This document shows, piece by piece, positions 1 through 8,096 of a DNA stretch of 64,000 nucleotides. The notes under the pieces were generated by a model that saw only the letters and a program-made list of their open reading frames with translations, was not told the DNA's origin and ran no database searches. The position numbers were made by a program, and so were the translations under genes. The stretch is taken from contig NZ_MTSZ01000001.1 of assembly GCF_002118315.1 (NCBI RefSeq), positions 992,001 to 1,056,000 on the forward strand, written 5' to 3'. The DNA is from Kiloniella majae (GTDB lineage Bacteria; Pseudomonadota; Alphaproteobacteria; Kiloniellales; Kiloniellaceae). The stretch's first letter is position 1; the number at the start of each line of letters is the position of its first letter.

Positions 1-854
1 GCATCACCCCCCATTTTCTTGGCCAACAAATAACCGTTCATTGCTGTTGGTACGGATGCGCAGACCATAAGGACGGAGAACGACAGGCCAGAGATTCCGA
101 ACCACAAAGCCCAACCAGCCATAACAACCGGCGTGATAAACAGCTTGCCAATCAATCCCACCAGTAACTCTCTTGAGGGCTTGAGAGCGGCCTTTAGACT
201 TAACCCGGCCCCCAAAGCCAATAGCGACATGCTCAAAGCAGCACGCCCCAGAAGGTCCGCCATTGTCATCGCGGGCTCCCAAACCGTTACATCAAGCAGG
301 TTAAGAACAAGACCAGTCAAGACCCCCCATAGAATAGGATTAATGACGATTGTTTTTGTAATTTTTGAAAGTGACGGTCCGGACTGACCATCTGAATCTG
401 AAAAGGTAGCCAGAATAAAAATATTCGTAATCTGTAGAAATGGCACCATGATCGCCATTGCCAGCGCAATCAAGGCACCGCCTTCTTGTCCGTAAAGCTT
501 CAGAACAATTGCCAACGCAATAAAACCATGCCAGCGGGTTGCCGTCTGATAGACCGTGGAAAATTGCCCTCGCCTAGTTCCCCATAATCTTTGAAGTATC
601 GGCCAAAGAGCAAGCGTAAAAAGGCCAAGACTTACCATCATGGCAAGTGCTGTAAAGACATAAGGGCCTAACTCAATCGCAGAAAGATCAGCCTTGATCA
701 GCGTTGTTGCCAGAATACACGGGAAGAATATCCAAAAACACAGTTCTTCGAGAACCCGCCAGTGTTCCTTGGGAACAAAGTTACTTTTGCGCAGGCCAAA
801 TCCAAGCAGAATAATTGCGAAGATCGGAAAAATACTCTCGAAAACAACTAGCAT
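1..854 (-). CDS. AEC family transporter (auxin efflux carrier type), C-terminus cut by window edge
   Basis: The reading frame opens with ATG at 854 and runs leftward without a stop to the window edge, giving about 284 codons. The protein is almost entirely hydrophobic helices. Its last visible part carries the family-typical sequence VCASVPTAMNGYLLAKKM, and before it comes ALGAGLSLK, a common motif in the second half of AEC permeases. AEC proteins are inner-membrane carriers for organic acids or other small anions, usually about 310 residues, so only the last 25 or so residues are missing. No clear ribosome binding site precedes the ATG. The substrate cannot be told from sequence. The next gene in the same direction starts upstream across a gap of about 115 bases. 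Confidence 0.85.
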   Translation of the reverse strand, partial: MLVVFESIFPIFAIILLGFGLRKSNFVPKEHWRVLEELCFWIFFPCILATTLIKADLSAIELGPYVFTALAMMVSLGLFTLALWPILQRLWGTRRGQFSTVYQTATRWHGFIALAIVLKLYGQEGGALIALAMAIMVPFLQITNIFILATFSDSDGQSGPSLSKITKTIVINPILWGVLTGLVLNLLDVTVWEPAMTMADLLGRAALSMSLLALGAGLSLKAALKPSRELLVGLIGKLFITPVVMAGWALWFGISGLSFSVLMVCASVPTAMNGYLLAKKMGGD

Positions 855-938
855 AGAGAAAGCCTGAATCGTGCGACAGGGGAAAAGAATACCCCTAACC
901 TTAGATCAGCTTTTCATTTTCACTTCAACCACTTCCAG

Positions 939-976
939 AATATCCCGACATTAAGAGAATATCCGCACGTTAAGAG
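939..976. repeat. Two adjacent 19-bp imperfect direct repeats
   Basis: Positions 939-957 and 958-976 are head-to-tail copies that match at 16 of 19 bases. They lie across the end of the Sco gene, whose stop codon is at 970-972. No function is assigned. Confidence 0.5.
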
Positions 977-1701
977 CTTCCCGGAAGATACCCTCTAAGA
1001 CGTTCAGCCATAACATCCCCCTTGGTATCGTAAGGGAAGAGCGTCAGGAACTTACCGTCCCGATCCATCAGGTATGTGAGCGTACTGTGCACAGCGTCAT
1101 AATTAATCTCAGTATCATGCCCAGATCCATGATTGGTCCCGTGATTAGAATGATCTTCTTCAGACAACAAAATCTTGTGACGCTGTACCCGATAGCTTTT
1201 GGCGACCTGACTGATCTTTTCTTCTGTACCAGTCAAACCAACCAAATTTGGGTGAAACGCTGTAACATAATCAGCGAGAACTTCCTGTGTATCTCTTTCA
1301 GGATCAACCGTAATAAAGATTGGCTGAATATCCTTGGCAGACTCCCCCAATAGATCTAGGGCATCCGTAATATCGCCTAAAGTTGTCGGGCATATCGCCG
1401 GACAGTTTGTATAGCCAAAGAAGATTAACTTAAACTGACCGTCCCAATCACTATCGCGTCTCGTTTTGCCCGTGTGATCTTCAAGCTCAAAAGGACCGCC
1501 AAACAAAGCATCCAAGGCTGCAGGCCCTTTGAGGACTTTCTTATCATGTGATGTTGGCTTTTCTTGTGTTGTTGAATGACTTTCGTGGGTCACACTGGTT
1601 TCAGCAGCAAAGGTAAAACCTGTAGTCATAACCAATACTGAAAAAGCTGACACAACAGAATATTTCCAACAGGAATATCCCGATATAGAACTACGTTTCA
1701 T
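970..1701 (-). CDS. SCO1/SenC family copper chaperone / thioredoxin-like protein
   Basis: The 243-residue protein starts with a membrane-anchor or signal segment (about residues 14-33). It continues into a Sco fold with FFGYTNCPAICPTT, where C100 and C104 form the copper-binding C-x3-C, and the conserved third ligand H205 in DAVHSTLTYLMDRDG. Sco proteins deliver copper to the CuA site of cytochrome c oxidase or reduce its thiols in the periplasm. A His-rich loop of about 13 residues (around 184-196) sits just before the histidine ligand and may add metal binding. I chose ATG 1701 because GGAAGAG lies upstream; a TTG codon immediately precedes it. It is the last gene of a three-gene operon, starting 3 bases after the previous stop. 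Confidence 0.9.
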   Translation of the reverse strand: MKRSSISGYSCWKYSVVSAFSVLVMTTGFTFAAETSVTHESHSTTQEKPTSHDKKVLKGPAALDALFGGPFELEDHTGKTRRDSDWDGQFKLIFFGYTNCPAICPTTLGDITDALDLLGESAKDIQPIFITVDPERDTQEVLADYVTAFHPNLVGLTGTEEKISQVAKSYRVQRHKILLSEEDHSNHGTNHGSGHDTEINYDAVHSTLTYLMDRDGKFLTLFPYDTKGDVMAERLRGYLPGSS

Positions 1702-1704
1702 CAA

Positions 1705-2232
1705 TCACTCTTCCACATAAACCAAACCGGGAATGCCAAGCTTGCCGCTTTTCTCAACAATCTTTGCAACGCGAGGATCTTCACGAAACCAGCGCCCAAG
1801 CTTTTTGCCCGGATTGGCTGCTTTCCAATTTTTGCCCCATTGGTTGGCTTTCGACCACTCGCCTGTTTCTTCGGATCTGACACGCTGGACAAAATAGATG
1901 GTCATCAGAGGATCTTTGATCAAAAGACCATCCACATGCACCATCTTACCGCACTGACCAATCAAATCATCGGTTCCACCGGCAAAGTTTGTTCCGCCTT
2001 TAACAACGGGATAAAGCGTCCCGTCTGGCAGAAGAAGACCAAGCTGCCTTTTGCCATCACCACAATTAGACGGGCAATTTCCGGATAACTCGCAAGCCAG
2101 ATCAACAACTTTACCATCAAGTTCTTTGGCTTCTTCATGCTCTATGCCCCATTCATTCGCGGCATGGGCGGTTCCAAGAGCAACAGAAAGGGAAAAAACT
2201 GATGTTACGAGTAATTTTGAAAGGGCTTTCAT
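1705..2232 (-). CDS. Exported cysteine-motif protein, related to its upstream neighbour
   Basis: This 175-residue protein has a clear signal peptide ending near AHA-A (residues 22-25). The mature part begins with GKVVDLACELSGNCPSNCG, giving C47, C53 and C57, with another cysteine at C94 (IGQCGKMVHVDG). The pattern G-x-V/I-V/I-D-x2-C followed by C-x3-C and a hydrophobic-DG-x-x-Y strand is shared with the next gene upstream, so the two look like diverged copies of one fold. The C-terminal 60 residues are basic and aromatic. I chose the start at 2232 because GGAGAATAGAGAC precedes it; an in-frame ATG at 2262 would overlap the upstream gene. Exact function unknown. The Sco neighbour suggests a periplasmic metal or redox role. 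Confidence 0.7.
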   Translation of the reverse strand: MKALSKLLVTSVFSLSVALGTAHAANEWGIEHEEAKELDGKVVDLACELSGNCPSNCGDGKRQLGLLLPDGTLYPVVKGGTNFAGGTDDLIGQCGKMVHVDGLLIKDPLMTIYFVQRVRSEETGEWSKANQWGKNWKAANPGKKLGRWFREDPRVAKIVEKSGKLGIPGLVYVEE

Positions 2233-2236
2233 GTCT

Positions 2237-2722
2237 CTATTCTCCGAAAGGAATGATGCCATAATCTTCGTGGTTCAGGTTCACCACACCTTTGTCATCA
2301 GCAACCTGATCAACAAAAAGATACTTCACACCATCACGTTCATAGAGGTCTCCATCAACCACCACTTTATGTGTTTGAATATTGACAATGGTAGGGTTGG
2401 CAACATTTGTATCTTCGCTCTCAACACGCAAAACCATATATACCTGCCCATCATCGCCCAGAATACTGACAGGAATGCCACCAATCGCACACCAGACCGC
2501 ACAGAGATGATGTGCCGTTCCCTGCGCATCCCCCATGATTTCGGTGACATAGCACCAGGTATCAATAATTTCACCTTCGATTTGTACACGTTGGGGGGCT
2601 GTTGCGGCCACCGCAGCAGTCCAAAAAGAAGATAAGACACCTGCAGCAACGACAAAGCCAACAGGTAACAATTTCAACTTTCGTAGCGATGAATGGAAAA
2701 CATCTGAAACGGTACTAATCAT
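2237..2722 (-). CDS. Exported protein with C and C-x3-C motif, first gene of the Sco operon
   Basis: The 161-residue protein has a basic N-terminus and a hydrophobic signal segment (residues 20-40) ending in AVAA. The mature region reads GEIIDTWCY (C57), then HHLCAVWCAIGG (H71, H72, C74, C78), and then a strand-rich region with DGQVYMVLR. C-x3-C with nearby histidines could bind copper or haem, but I do not recognise a named family with certainty. ATG 2722 has AAGGTG upstream; the preceding TTG at 2725 is a less likely start. The gene ends 4 bases before the start of its related neighbour, so co-translation is likely. Together with the Sco protein it forms a set of three exported proteins that share a C-x3-C. 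Confidence 0.7.
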   Translation of the reverse strand: MISTVSDVFHSSLRKLKLLPVGFVVAAGVLSSFWTAAVAATAPQRVQIEGEIIDTWCYVTEIMGDAQGTAHHLCAVWCAIGGIPVSILGDDGQVYMVLRVESEDTNVANPTIVNIQTHKVVVDGDLYERDGVKYLFVDQVADDKGVVNLNHEDYGIIPFGE

Positions 2723-2893
2723 CAAATCACCTTTTTAAAAAGGAGGCCACGCACAAAATTCTACGTTGTTACTCTACTACTTAACTTACCAAATTATTCA
2801 TTCACATCGCATAAAGTTTCTGTGTTCTTTCCTGAACGCCTTACTTAAGGATATCTTGAACTTAACCCCTACAATCTCATCTGGCCTAATATA

Positions 2894-4087
2894 TTAGTTT
2901 GTCAGGTTATTGATTGCCTGTAATAAAGCTTCCGGTGTGATCGGCTTACCAATACACTCATCCATACCCGCTTTTTTATAATTTCTTTGGTGCTCTGCAG
3001 AGTAGTCAGCGGTTAAGGCAATGATCGGCATGTTTTGAGCCCATGGCTTATCGAGTTTACGAATAGTTTCCGTTGCCTCAACTCCACCCATTTTAGGCAT
3101 CATGACATCCATAAGAATAATATCAAAAGCCTTTTCCTGGCAGGCCTTGACGGCATCAACACCATTTTCAACCAAAGTCACATTAAAGGGATGCTCATCC
3201 AGAAAACGCTGCACAAGAATTTGATTAATACGATTATCTTCGGCAAAGAGAATTTCAAGGCGTTCCGACCTGGAAACAACTGTCTTCGGAGGAGAAACTT
3301 CAGGAACAGAGACAGATGATTGAGGTGAGAAAACATCAATAATATGCTGCACGTCCTGCACAAAGCCTTTCCCTGTAGAGATAAACTCCACGCTATTAGC
3401 AAGATCTCTAAAATGATTGTGAGTTTTAGGACGACTGGTTAAGATTGCAACAGGCACATGTTTAAGTTTATCCAAAGCTTGGAAAACCCGCGCCAACTCA
3501 ATACCGGAAACGAGTGGCAATTCACCGGAAACGATCACGCCATTTGGCGGACTTGCTAAAGCATTTTCCAGAAGATCCAGTGTTCTCCCAAAAGAGATCA
3601 ATCGCCACCCCGGCTTGCTCAAAGCACTTTCCAGTCGATGGCGATGCAGCTTACTGGACGTTACAGCCATGATCTCTACATCTTCAACGATTGCTTTCTT
3701 CTCAAGCTGACTATGCCCAGCAAACCCAGATTGTGGAAGAGATCGCAGAAGTTCATTGGTTTCAGCTTCAGTTAGTAGTTTATCGCGAAAAACGATCCCC
3801 CTGATATGATCAAGGTAGATATTCACGTCATTAATTTTATCAATATCCAGCGTTTTTTCTTTCGCCAGATAATCTTCAAGACGATGCGCAATCATTGAGA
3901 TAACGGGATATCCAAAAACGCTCCCCTGCCCCTTGAGGTTATGCATTTCGCGCCGAATAAGCTCTATGGCGCTTGGAACATCCTGGTTACCATCATAGAC
4001 GTGATTCAACAGATTTTCGAGTTCATCTGTTACCACTTGGCATTGATCAACAAACTCTATTCTTAAGCGTTCATAGCCTTCGTCCAT
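2894..4087 (-). CDS. Hpt - degenerate receiver - receiver phosphorelay protein
   Basis: Residues about 5-105 form an Hpt domain; the phosphoacceptor is H49 in REMHNLKGQGSVFGYP. Residues about 137-254 look like a second response-regulator fold, but the usual aspartate strand reads GVIVSGELP with serine in place of Asp, so this unit is probably not phosphorylated. Residues about 278-395 are a full receiver with the acidic pair E283/D284, D327 in ILMDVMMPKMGG, T in ALTAD and K381 in GKPIT. There is no kinase domain, membrane segment or DNA-binding domain, so it should be an intermediate of a multistep phosphorelay. ATG 4087 is preferred; TTG 4105 and GTG 4102 are in-frame alternatives with no better ribosome site. 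It stands alone, divergent from the aminotransferase gene. Confidence 0.85.
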   Translation of the reverse strand: MDEGYERLRIEFVDQCQVVTDELENLLNHVYDGNQDVPSAIELIRREMHNLKGQGSVFGYPVISMIAHRLEDYLAKEKTLDIDKINDVNIYLDHIRGIVFRDKLLTEAETNELLRSLPQSGFAGHSQLEKKAIVEDVEIMAVTSSKLHRHRLESALSKPGWRLISFGRTLDLLENALASPPNGVIVSGELPLVSGIELARVFQALDKLKHVPVAILTSRPKTHNHFRDLANSVEFISTGKGFVQDVQHIIDVFSPQSSVSVPEVSPPKTVVSRSERLEILFAEDNRINQILVQRFLDEHPFNVTLVENGVDAVKACQEKAFDIILMDVMMPKMGGVEATETIRKLDKPWAQNMPIIALTADYSAEHQRNYKKAGMDECIGKPITPEALLQAINNLTN

Positions 4088-4356
4088 GGTTTTTGAAATC
4101 ACCAATGCCTAAAACTTTCGAATCCTGAATAAATTTCAACCGCAGATCTACCTTAAACTTAATACAAAAAGTGTTACCAGAGTTATAAGGTCGGATACTT
4201 CTTTTGAAAAAATGAATGCTCGGGAATATTTTATTTAAAGAAGGGAAGACCTCTCCAAAATAAAAGTAAGATCCTGTGATTTCTCAACTTGATGTCTGCA
4301 CTTGTCTCGGGTGTAATAATATTAAGAAAACAAACACCTTTGAACAGGATTCCAAG

Positions 4357-5754
4357 ATGAGTAATACACCGAGCACCATTGCCCCCAACTCTACCGCAGG
4401 TCGCGATGTTGCCTATTGCCTTCATCCCTATACCAATGCTCGTGCTCACGAAGAAAAAGGGCCATTGGTCATTACTCATGGGCAAGGTGTAAATGTATTC
4501 GATGATCAGGGAAAATCTTACATAGAGGCAATGGCGGGACTTTGGTCAACATCATTGGGATTTGGGGAAGAACGCTTGATCGAGGCTGCCAACAAACAGA
4601 TGAAAGAGCTGCCTTATTATCATAGCTTTACCCATAAAACCCCAATCCCTCCGATTGAATTATCAGAAAAACTTCTTTCCATGGCACCTGTTCCCATGTC
4701 GAAGGTTTTCTTTGCCAACTCCGGATCAGAAGCCAATGACACAGTGGTCAAGTTGGTCTGGTATTACAACAATGCTATCGGTCGCCCAGAGAAGAAAAAG
4801 ATCATCAGTCGCATCAAAGGCTATCACGGTGTGACTGTTGCCAGTGCCAGCATGACAGGTCTTCCTGCAAACCACACTGATTTTGATCTGCCGATCGCCA
4901 ATATACTTCACACGTCCTGCCCCCACTATTGGCGCTTTGGACAGGACGGTGAAAGTGAAGAAAACTTCTCAACCCGTATGGCAGATGATCTGGAAAAGAT
5001 GATCCTTGAAGAAGGCCCAGAGACCATTGCTGCCTTTATTGGCGAGCCCGTTATGGGGGCCGGCGGTGTCATTGTTCCGCCAAACGGTTATTGGGAAAAG
5101 ATTCAGGCTGTTCTAAAAAAATACGACATCCTGTTAATTGCTGATGAGGTCATTTGTGGATTTGGCCGTACGGGAAATGCTTTTGGCTGCGAAACCTTTG
5201 GCATGAAACCAGATATTATCTCCGTTGCTAAAGCCTTGAGTTCTTCTTATCTACCTATCTCTGCCGTCATGATTACGGACAAGCTTTATCAAGGTATCGC
5301 AGATAACTCTGCCAAGATTGGCGTACTTGGACACGGTTACACCTATTCAGGACATCCTGTTTGTGCCGCCGTTGCACTGGAAACATTGAAAATATACGAA
5401 GAGCGTGATCTCTTTGGTCAAGCCGCCAGTGTCGGGGCGCACCTGCAAAAGGGACTAGCCCAATTTAAAGACCACCCTCTTGTTGGCGAAGTAAGAGGTG
5501 TCGGTTTGATCGCCGCAGTTGAACTCGTTCAAAACAAAGCGACAAAAGCAAGCTTTGATCCCGTAGGAAAAGTGGGAACCTATCTGAACGAACGCGCAAT
5601 TGAAGAAGGGCTGATTATCAGAAACATGGGGGATTCAATTGCCTTCTGTCCCCCGCTGATCATCACAATGCATGAAATTGACCAAATAATTGACCGTTTC
5701 AGGAGAGCTTTGGATAAAACCCTGGATTGGGTAAAAGCAGAACAAATGATCTGA
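4357..5754 (+). CDS. Class III pyridoxal-phosphate aminotransferase (omega-amino acid:pyruvate type)
   Basis: The 465-residue protein has the class III fold: VFFANSGSEANDTVVKL binds the cofactor phosphate, GYHGVTVASASMTG follows, IADEVICGFGRTG carries the ring-stacking aspartate region, and K292 in DIISVAKALSSS should form the Schiff base. Enzymes with this architecture move an amino group from omega-amino acids, taurine, beta-alanine or polyamines to pyruvate or 2-oxoglutarate. The precise substrate cannot be read from sequence. ATG 4357 follows AGGATTCCAAG; an in-frame GTG at 4276 would add 27 unsupported residues. A 12-bp inverted repeat just after the stop may end the transcript. Confidence 0.9.
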   Translation: MSNTPSTIAPNSTAGRDVAYCLHPYTNARAHEEKGPLVITHGQGVNVFDDQGKSYIEAMAGLWSTSLGFGEERLIEAANKQMKELPYYHSFTHKTPIPPIELSEKLLSMAPVPMSKVFFANSGSEANDTVVKLVWYYNNAIGRPEKKKIISRIKGYHGVTVASASMTGLPANHTDFDLPIANILHTSCPHYWRFGQDGESEENFSTRMADDLEKMILEEGPETIAAFIGEPVMGAGGVIVPPNGYWEKIQAVLKKYDILLIADEVICGFGRTGNAFGCETFGMKPDIISVAKALSSSYLPISAVMITDKLYQGIADNSAKIGVLGHGYTYSGHPVCAAVALETLKIYEERDLFGQAASVGAHLQKGLAQFKDHPLVGEVRGVGLIAAVELVQNKATKASFDPVGKVGTYLNERAIEEGLIIRNMGDSIAFCPPLIITMHEIDQIIDRFRRALDKTLDWVKAEQMI

Positions 5755-5770
5755 TTATTCTTCAAATCTC

Positions 5771-5807
5771 TTACGCCACAGAAGCCAGTTATTGCTCTGT
5801 GGCGTAA
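5771..5807 (+). terminator. Inverted repeat after the aminotransferase gene
   Basis: TTACGCCACAGA at 5771-5782 pairs with TCTGTGGCGTAA at 5796-5807 across a 13-base loop. The stem is perfect but no T-run follows, so it is either a weak terminator or an RNA 3'-end stabiliser. Confidence 0.5.
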
Positions 5808-5896
5808 AGACCATTGAACGAAAATTTGGGTTAATCAGCGATCTTTGACCAAACCGTAACACGATTAAAACAGCTTTTTTGATGGAGAGAGCGTGC

Positions 5897-6436
5897 ATGA
5901 ATTATGCTTCTGGTTACCAAGGTCAAGAAGCTGATCTTTATGATCTTTTCTCAACAACTTTTACCGTTTCCGAAGGTGCCGATGAAGGGCGCGTCATTGA
6001 TAACTTTGTTCAGGATTTGATGAAGACAACACCAGAAAGAGACCTGTTTTGCTTTTCTGCACATGATAATGATTATTTGGTTGGCAGCGTTTTCTTTTCA
6101 TCTTTGAAATACAAACAAGATGACCGCACAGTTTTTATCTTGTCCCCTATGGCGGTAAAACCTGACAGGCAAAAAAATGGTATCGGCCAAAAATTGATTA
6201 TCTACGGATTGGAAGAGTTACGCAAAAAAGGTGTAGATATCGTGGTAACTTATGGTGATATTAACTTCTATTCCAAGGTTGGCTTTCAGCAAATTTCAGA
6301 AGAATTCGCCCAAGCACCACTGAAGCTCAGTTACCCGGAAGGCTGGCTGGCGCAATCGCTAACAAAGCAAAATTTCAAGACAATCCCTGGCTCACCAACC
6401 TGTGTTGATGCTTTGAACAAACCCGAGCTTTGGTAA
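5897..6436 (+). CDS. GNAT family N-acetyltransferase (YhbS-like)
   Basis: The protein of about 179 residues has the GNAT core: a strand ending in VGSVFFSSL, then ILSPMAVKPDRQKNGIGQKL, where RQKNGIG matches the acetyl-CoA pyrophosphate loop (Q/R-x2-G-x-G/A). VTYGDINFYSKVGF is the C-terminal strand-helix typical of YhbS-type members. These enzymes transfer acetyl groups from acetyl-CoA to amines; the acceptor is unknown. ATG 5897 is chosen because GGAGAGA sits 7-8 bases upstream; ATG 5882 is an in-frame alternative. The gene appears to be transcribed alone. Confidence 0.85.
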   Translation: MNYASGYQGQEADLYDLFSTTFTVSEGADEGRVIDNFVQDLMKTTPERDLFCFSAHDNDYLVGSVFFSSLKYKQDDRTVFILSPMAVKPDRQKNGIGQKLIIYGLEELRKKGVDIVVTYGDINFYSKVGFQQISEEFAQAPLKLSYPEGWLAQSLTKQNFKTIPGSPTCVDALNKPELW

Positions 6437-6650
6437 GCCCGTCCATAACGTCATCTTTTTTGTTCGGGACAAACGCTTCTATTGCGGCCTGCAAAGGCCA
6501 TAAATTTGCGCCACATGAACAAAATTGACATCGATCAATTACGACCCCTTCAAACTTCGATAACACTGTTGTGTATAGAGAAAGTAAAACTTTGTGCGTC
6601 GTTCAGTCGCGTTGGTGTTATAATAACGGCGCATTAGAGTGCGAATTGTT

Positions 6651-6683
6651 GTTGAATTAAGTTAAACTATTCATTAATTCAAC
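6651..6683. promoter_or_regulatory. 10-bp perfect inverted repeat upstream of hemA, possible operator
   Basis: GTTGAATTAA at 6651-6660 is exactly mirrored by TTAATTCAAC at 6674-6683 with a 13-base spacer. The centre-to-centre distance of 23 bases (about two helical turns) suits a dimeric regulator. It does not match the FNR consensus TTGAT-N4-ATCAA or the Irr box as I know them. Confidence 0.45.
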
Positions 6684-6693
6684 AGCTGATAAG

Positions 6694-6720
6694 CTTGTTT
6701 CAGGATAGCCTGTAAACAAG
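6694..6720 (+). promoter_or_regulatory. Stem-loop in the hemA leader
   Basis: CTTGTTTCAGG (6694-6704) pairs with CCTG-T-AAACAAG (6709-6720) around the 4-base loop ATAG, with one bulged T. It lies 46 bases upstream of the hemA start and would be in the mRNA leader if transcription begins near the upstream inverted repeat. It could affect translation or mRNA stability. Confidence 0.4.
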
Positions 6721-6766
6721 AAAAACAAGCCGGATTAAACGGCTCACGTTAGGCGAGAAGAGCAAT

Positions 6767-7978
6767 ATGAACTACGAAGAGTATTTCAGTACGGCGATAG
6801 AGGACCTGAGAGAAGAAGGTCGCTATCGTGTTTTTGCTGACTTGGAGCGTAAGGCCGGTAAGTTTCCCAACGCAACCCACTACGGCACGGACGGTACCCG
6901 TCCGGTTACCGTATGGTGTTCCAATGATTATTTGGGGATGGGACAAAACCCTAAAGTGATTGCTGCAATGCATGAAGCATTGGATAAATGTGGCGCAGGT
7001 GCAGGCGGTACACGCAACATTTCGGGTAATAATCACTACCATGTCCTACTTGAAAGAGAGCTGGCCGACTGGCATCAAAAAGAAGCCGCGCTGCTCTTTA
7101 CATCTGGCTATGTATCCAATTGGGCAGCTTTAAGCACCCTGGCCTCAAAACTGCCAGACTGTGTGGTTCTTTCTGATTCCATGAACCATGCCTCCATGAT
7201 TGAAGGTATTCGCCACAGTAAAGCAGACAGAGTTATCTTTGAGCACAACAACCCAGAAGACCTGGAAGCCAAGCTCAAAGAAATTGATCCCGCTCGCCCC
7301 AAGATTATTGCTTTTGAATCCGTCTATTCAATGGACGGTGATGTTGCCCCTATCGAAGCCTTCTGTGATCTGGCAGATAAATATAACGCCCTGACTTATC
7401 TGGATGAAGTACACGCTGTTGGCCTTTACGGACCGCGTGGTGGCGGCATTACCGATAGAGAAAACCTAACTCATCGTCTGGATATTATTGAAGGCACTCT
7501 CGGCAAGGCCGTTGGTGTTGTTGGCGGCTACATAACCGGATCTGCTAGTCTTGTTGACTTTATCCGTAGTTACGCTTCAGGCTTTATCTTTACAACGTCT
7601 CTCCCTCCTGCTGTCGCAGCGGGTGCACTGACATCTATCCGTCATTTGAAAGAAAGTGCTTTTGAGAGAAGCCGTCATCAGGATCGCGCACAGGAAACCC
7701 GCAAACGCCTAAAGAAAGCCGGCCTGCCAGTTCTCGATTCGGAAACACACATTGTTCCTGTGATGGTTGGCGATCCCAAGACATGTCGACAGATAACCGA
7801 CACACTCATGTCTCGCTATGGCATCTATGTTCAGCCAATCAACTACCCGACGGTACCAAAGGGTACAGAACGTTTACGGCTAACACCGTCACCCGTCCAC
7901 AGTGATGAAGATATTGATTATCTGGTAAAGGCGCTGAAGGAAATCTGGCAGGAATTGCAGTTAAAAATAGCTGCCTAA
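6767..7978 (+). CDS. hemA: 5-aminolevulinate synthase
   Basis: The 403-residue protein matches alphaproteobacterial ALA synthase along its length, beginning MNYEEYF and including [25 protein letters not shown], the aspartate of [12 protein letters not shown] and the cofactor lysine K247 in [15 protein letters not shown]. It condenses glycine with succinyl-CoA to give 5-aminolevulinate, the first step of the C4 (Shemin) tetrapyrrole pathway, in the cytoplasm with pyridoxal phosphate. The start has GGCGAGAAGAG upstream. The leader contains an inverted repeat and a hairpin, which suggests regulated expression. The ferrochelatase gene lies about 21 kb away on the other strand. Confidence 0.98.
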   Translation: MNYEEYFSTAIEDLREEGRYRVFADLERKAGKFPNATHYGTDGTRPVTVWCSNDYLGMGQNPKVIAAMHEALDKCGAGAGGTRNISGNNHYHVLLERELADWHQKEAALLFTSGYVSNWAALSTLASKLPDCVVLSDSMNHASMIEGIRHSKADRVIFEHNNPEDLEAKLKEIDPARPKIIAFESVYSMDGDVAPIEAFCDLADKYNALTYLDEVHAVGLYGPRGGGITDRENLTHRLDIIEGTLGKAVGVVGGYITGSASLVDFIRSYASGFIFTTSLPPAVAAGALTSIRHLKESAFERSRHQDRAQETRKRLKKAGLPVLDSETHIVPVMVGDPKTCRQITDTLMSRYGIYVQPINYPTVPKGTERLRLTPSPVHSDEDIDYLVKALKEIWQELQLKIAA

Positions 7979-8006
7979 CAATTGCCTTAATTGCGAATAG
8001 TTCTCA

Positions 8007-8024
8007 TTTATCTGGACAGATAAA
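8007..8024. promoter_or_regulatory. 18-bp palindrome between hemA and the winged-helix gene
   Basis: TTTATCTG (8007-8014) and CAGATAAA (8017-8024) are perfect mirror halves with a 2-base centre. A second, looser pair, AAACTAC (8025-8031) and GTAGTTT (8046-8052), follows. The first could be an operator for the downstream regulator-like gene, or a weak hemA terminator, as an A-rich tract but no T-run follows. Confidence 0.4.
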
Positions 8025-8096
8025 AAACTACGGGATATTTTAGCTGTAGTTTGTTATCTTAATCAGTGACGTCTTCTACCTAGGAGAGAGAACTCT

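Larger units (their letters stand above)
6437..6766 (+). promoter_or_regulatory. Non-coding hemA leader/promoter region
   Basis: There is no credible gene in these 330 bases. The right half holds two structured elements described separately (6651-6683 and 6694-6720), followed by the hemA ribosome site GGCGAGAAGAG. The left half shows nothing I can name. Confidence 0.6.

Noticed and set aside
2051-2635. Open frame of 194 codons on the plus strand opposite the exported cysteine proteins
   Set aside because: It lies antisense to two genes with signal peptides and shared motifs, and its translation has no domain features or ribosome site.
6651-6683. FNR or Irr box upstream of hemA
   Set aside because: The halves TTGAATTAA/TTAATTCAA do not match TTGAT-N4-ATCAA or the Irr consensus; kept only as an unnamed inverted repeat.
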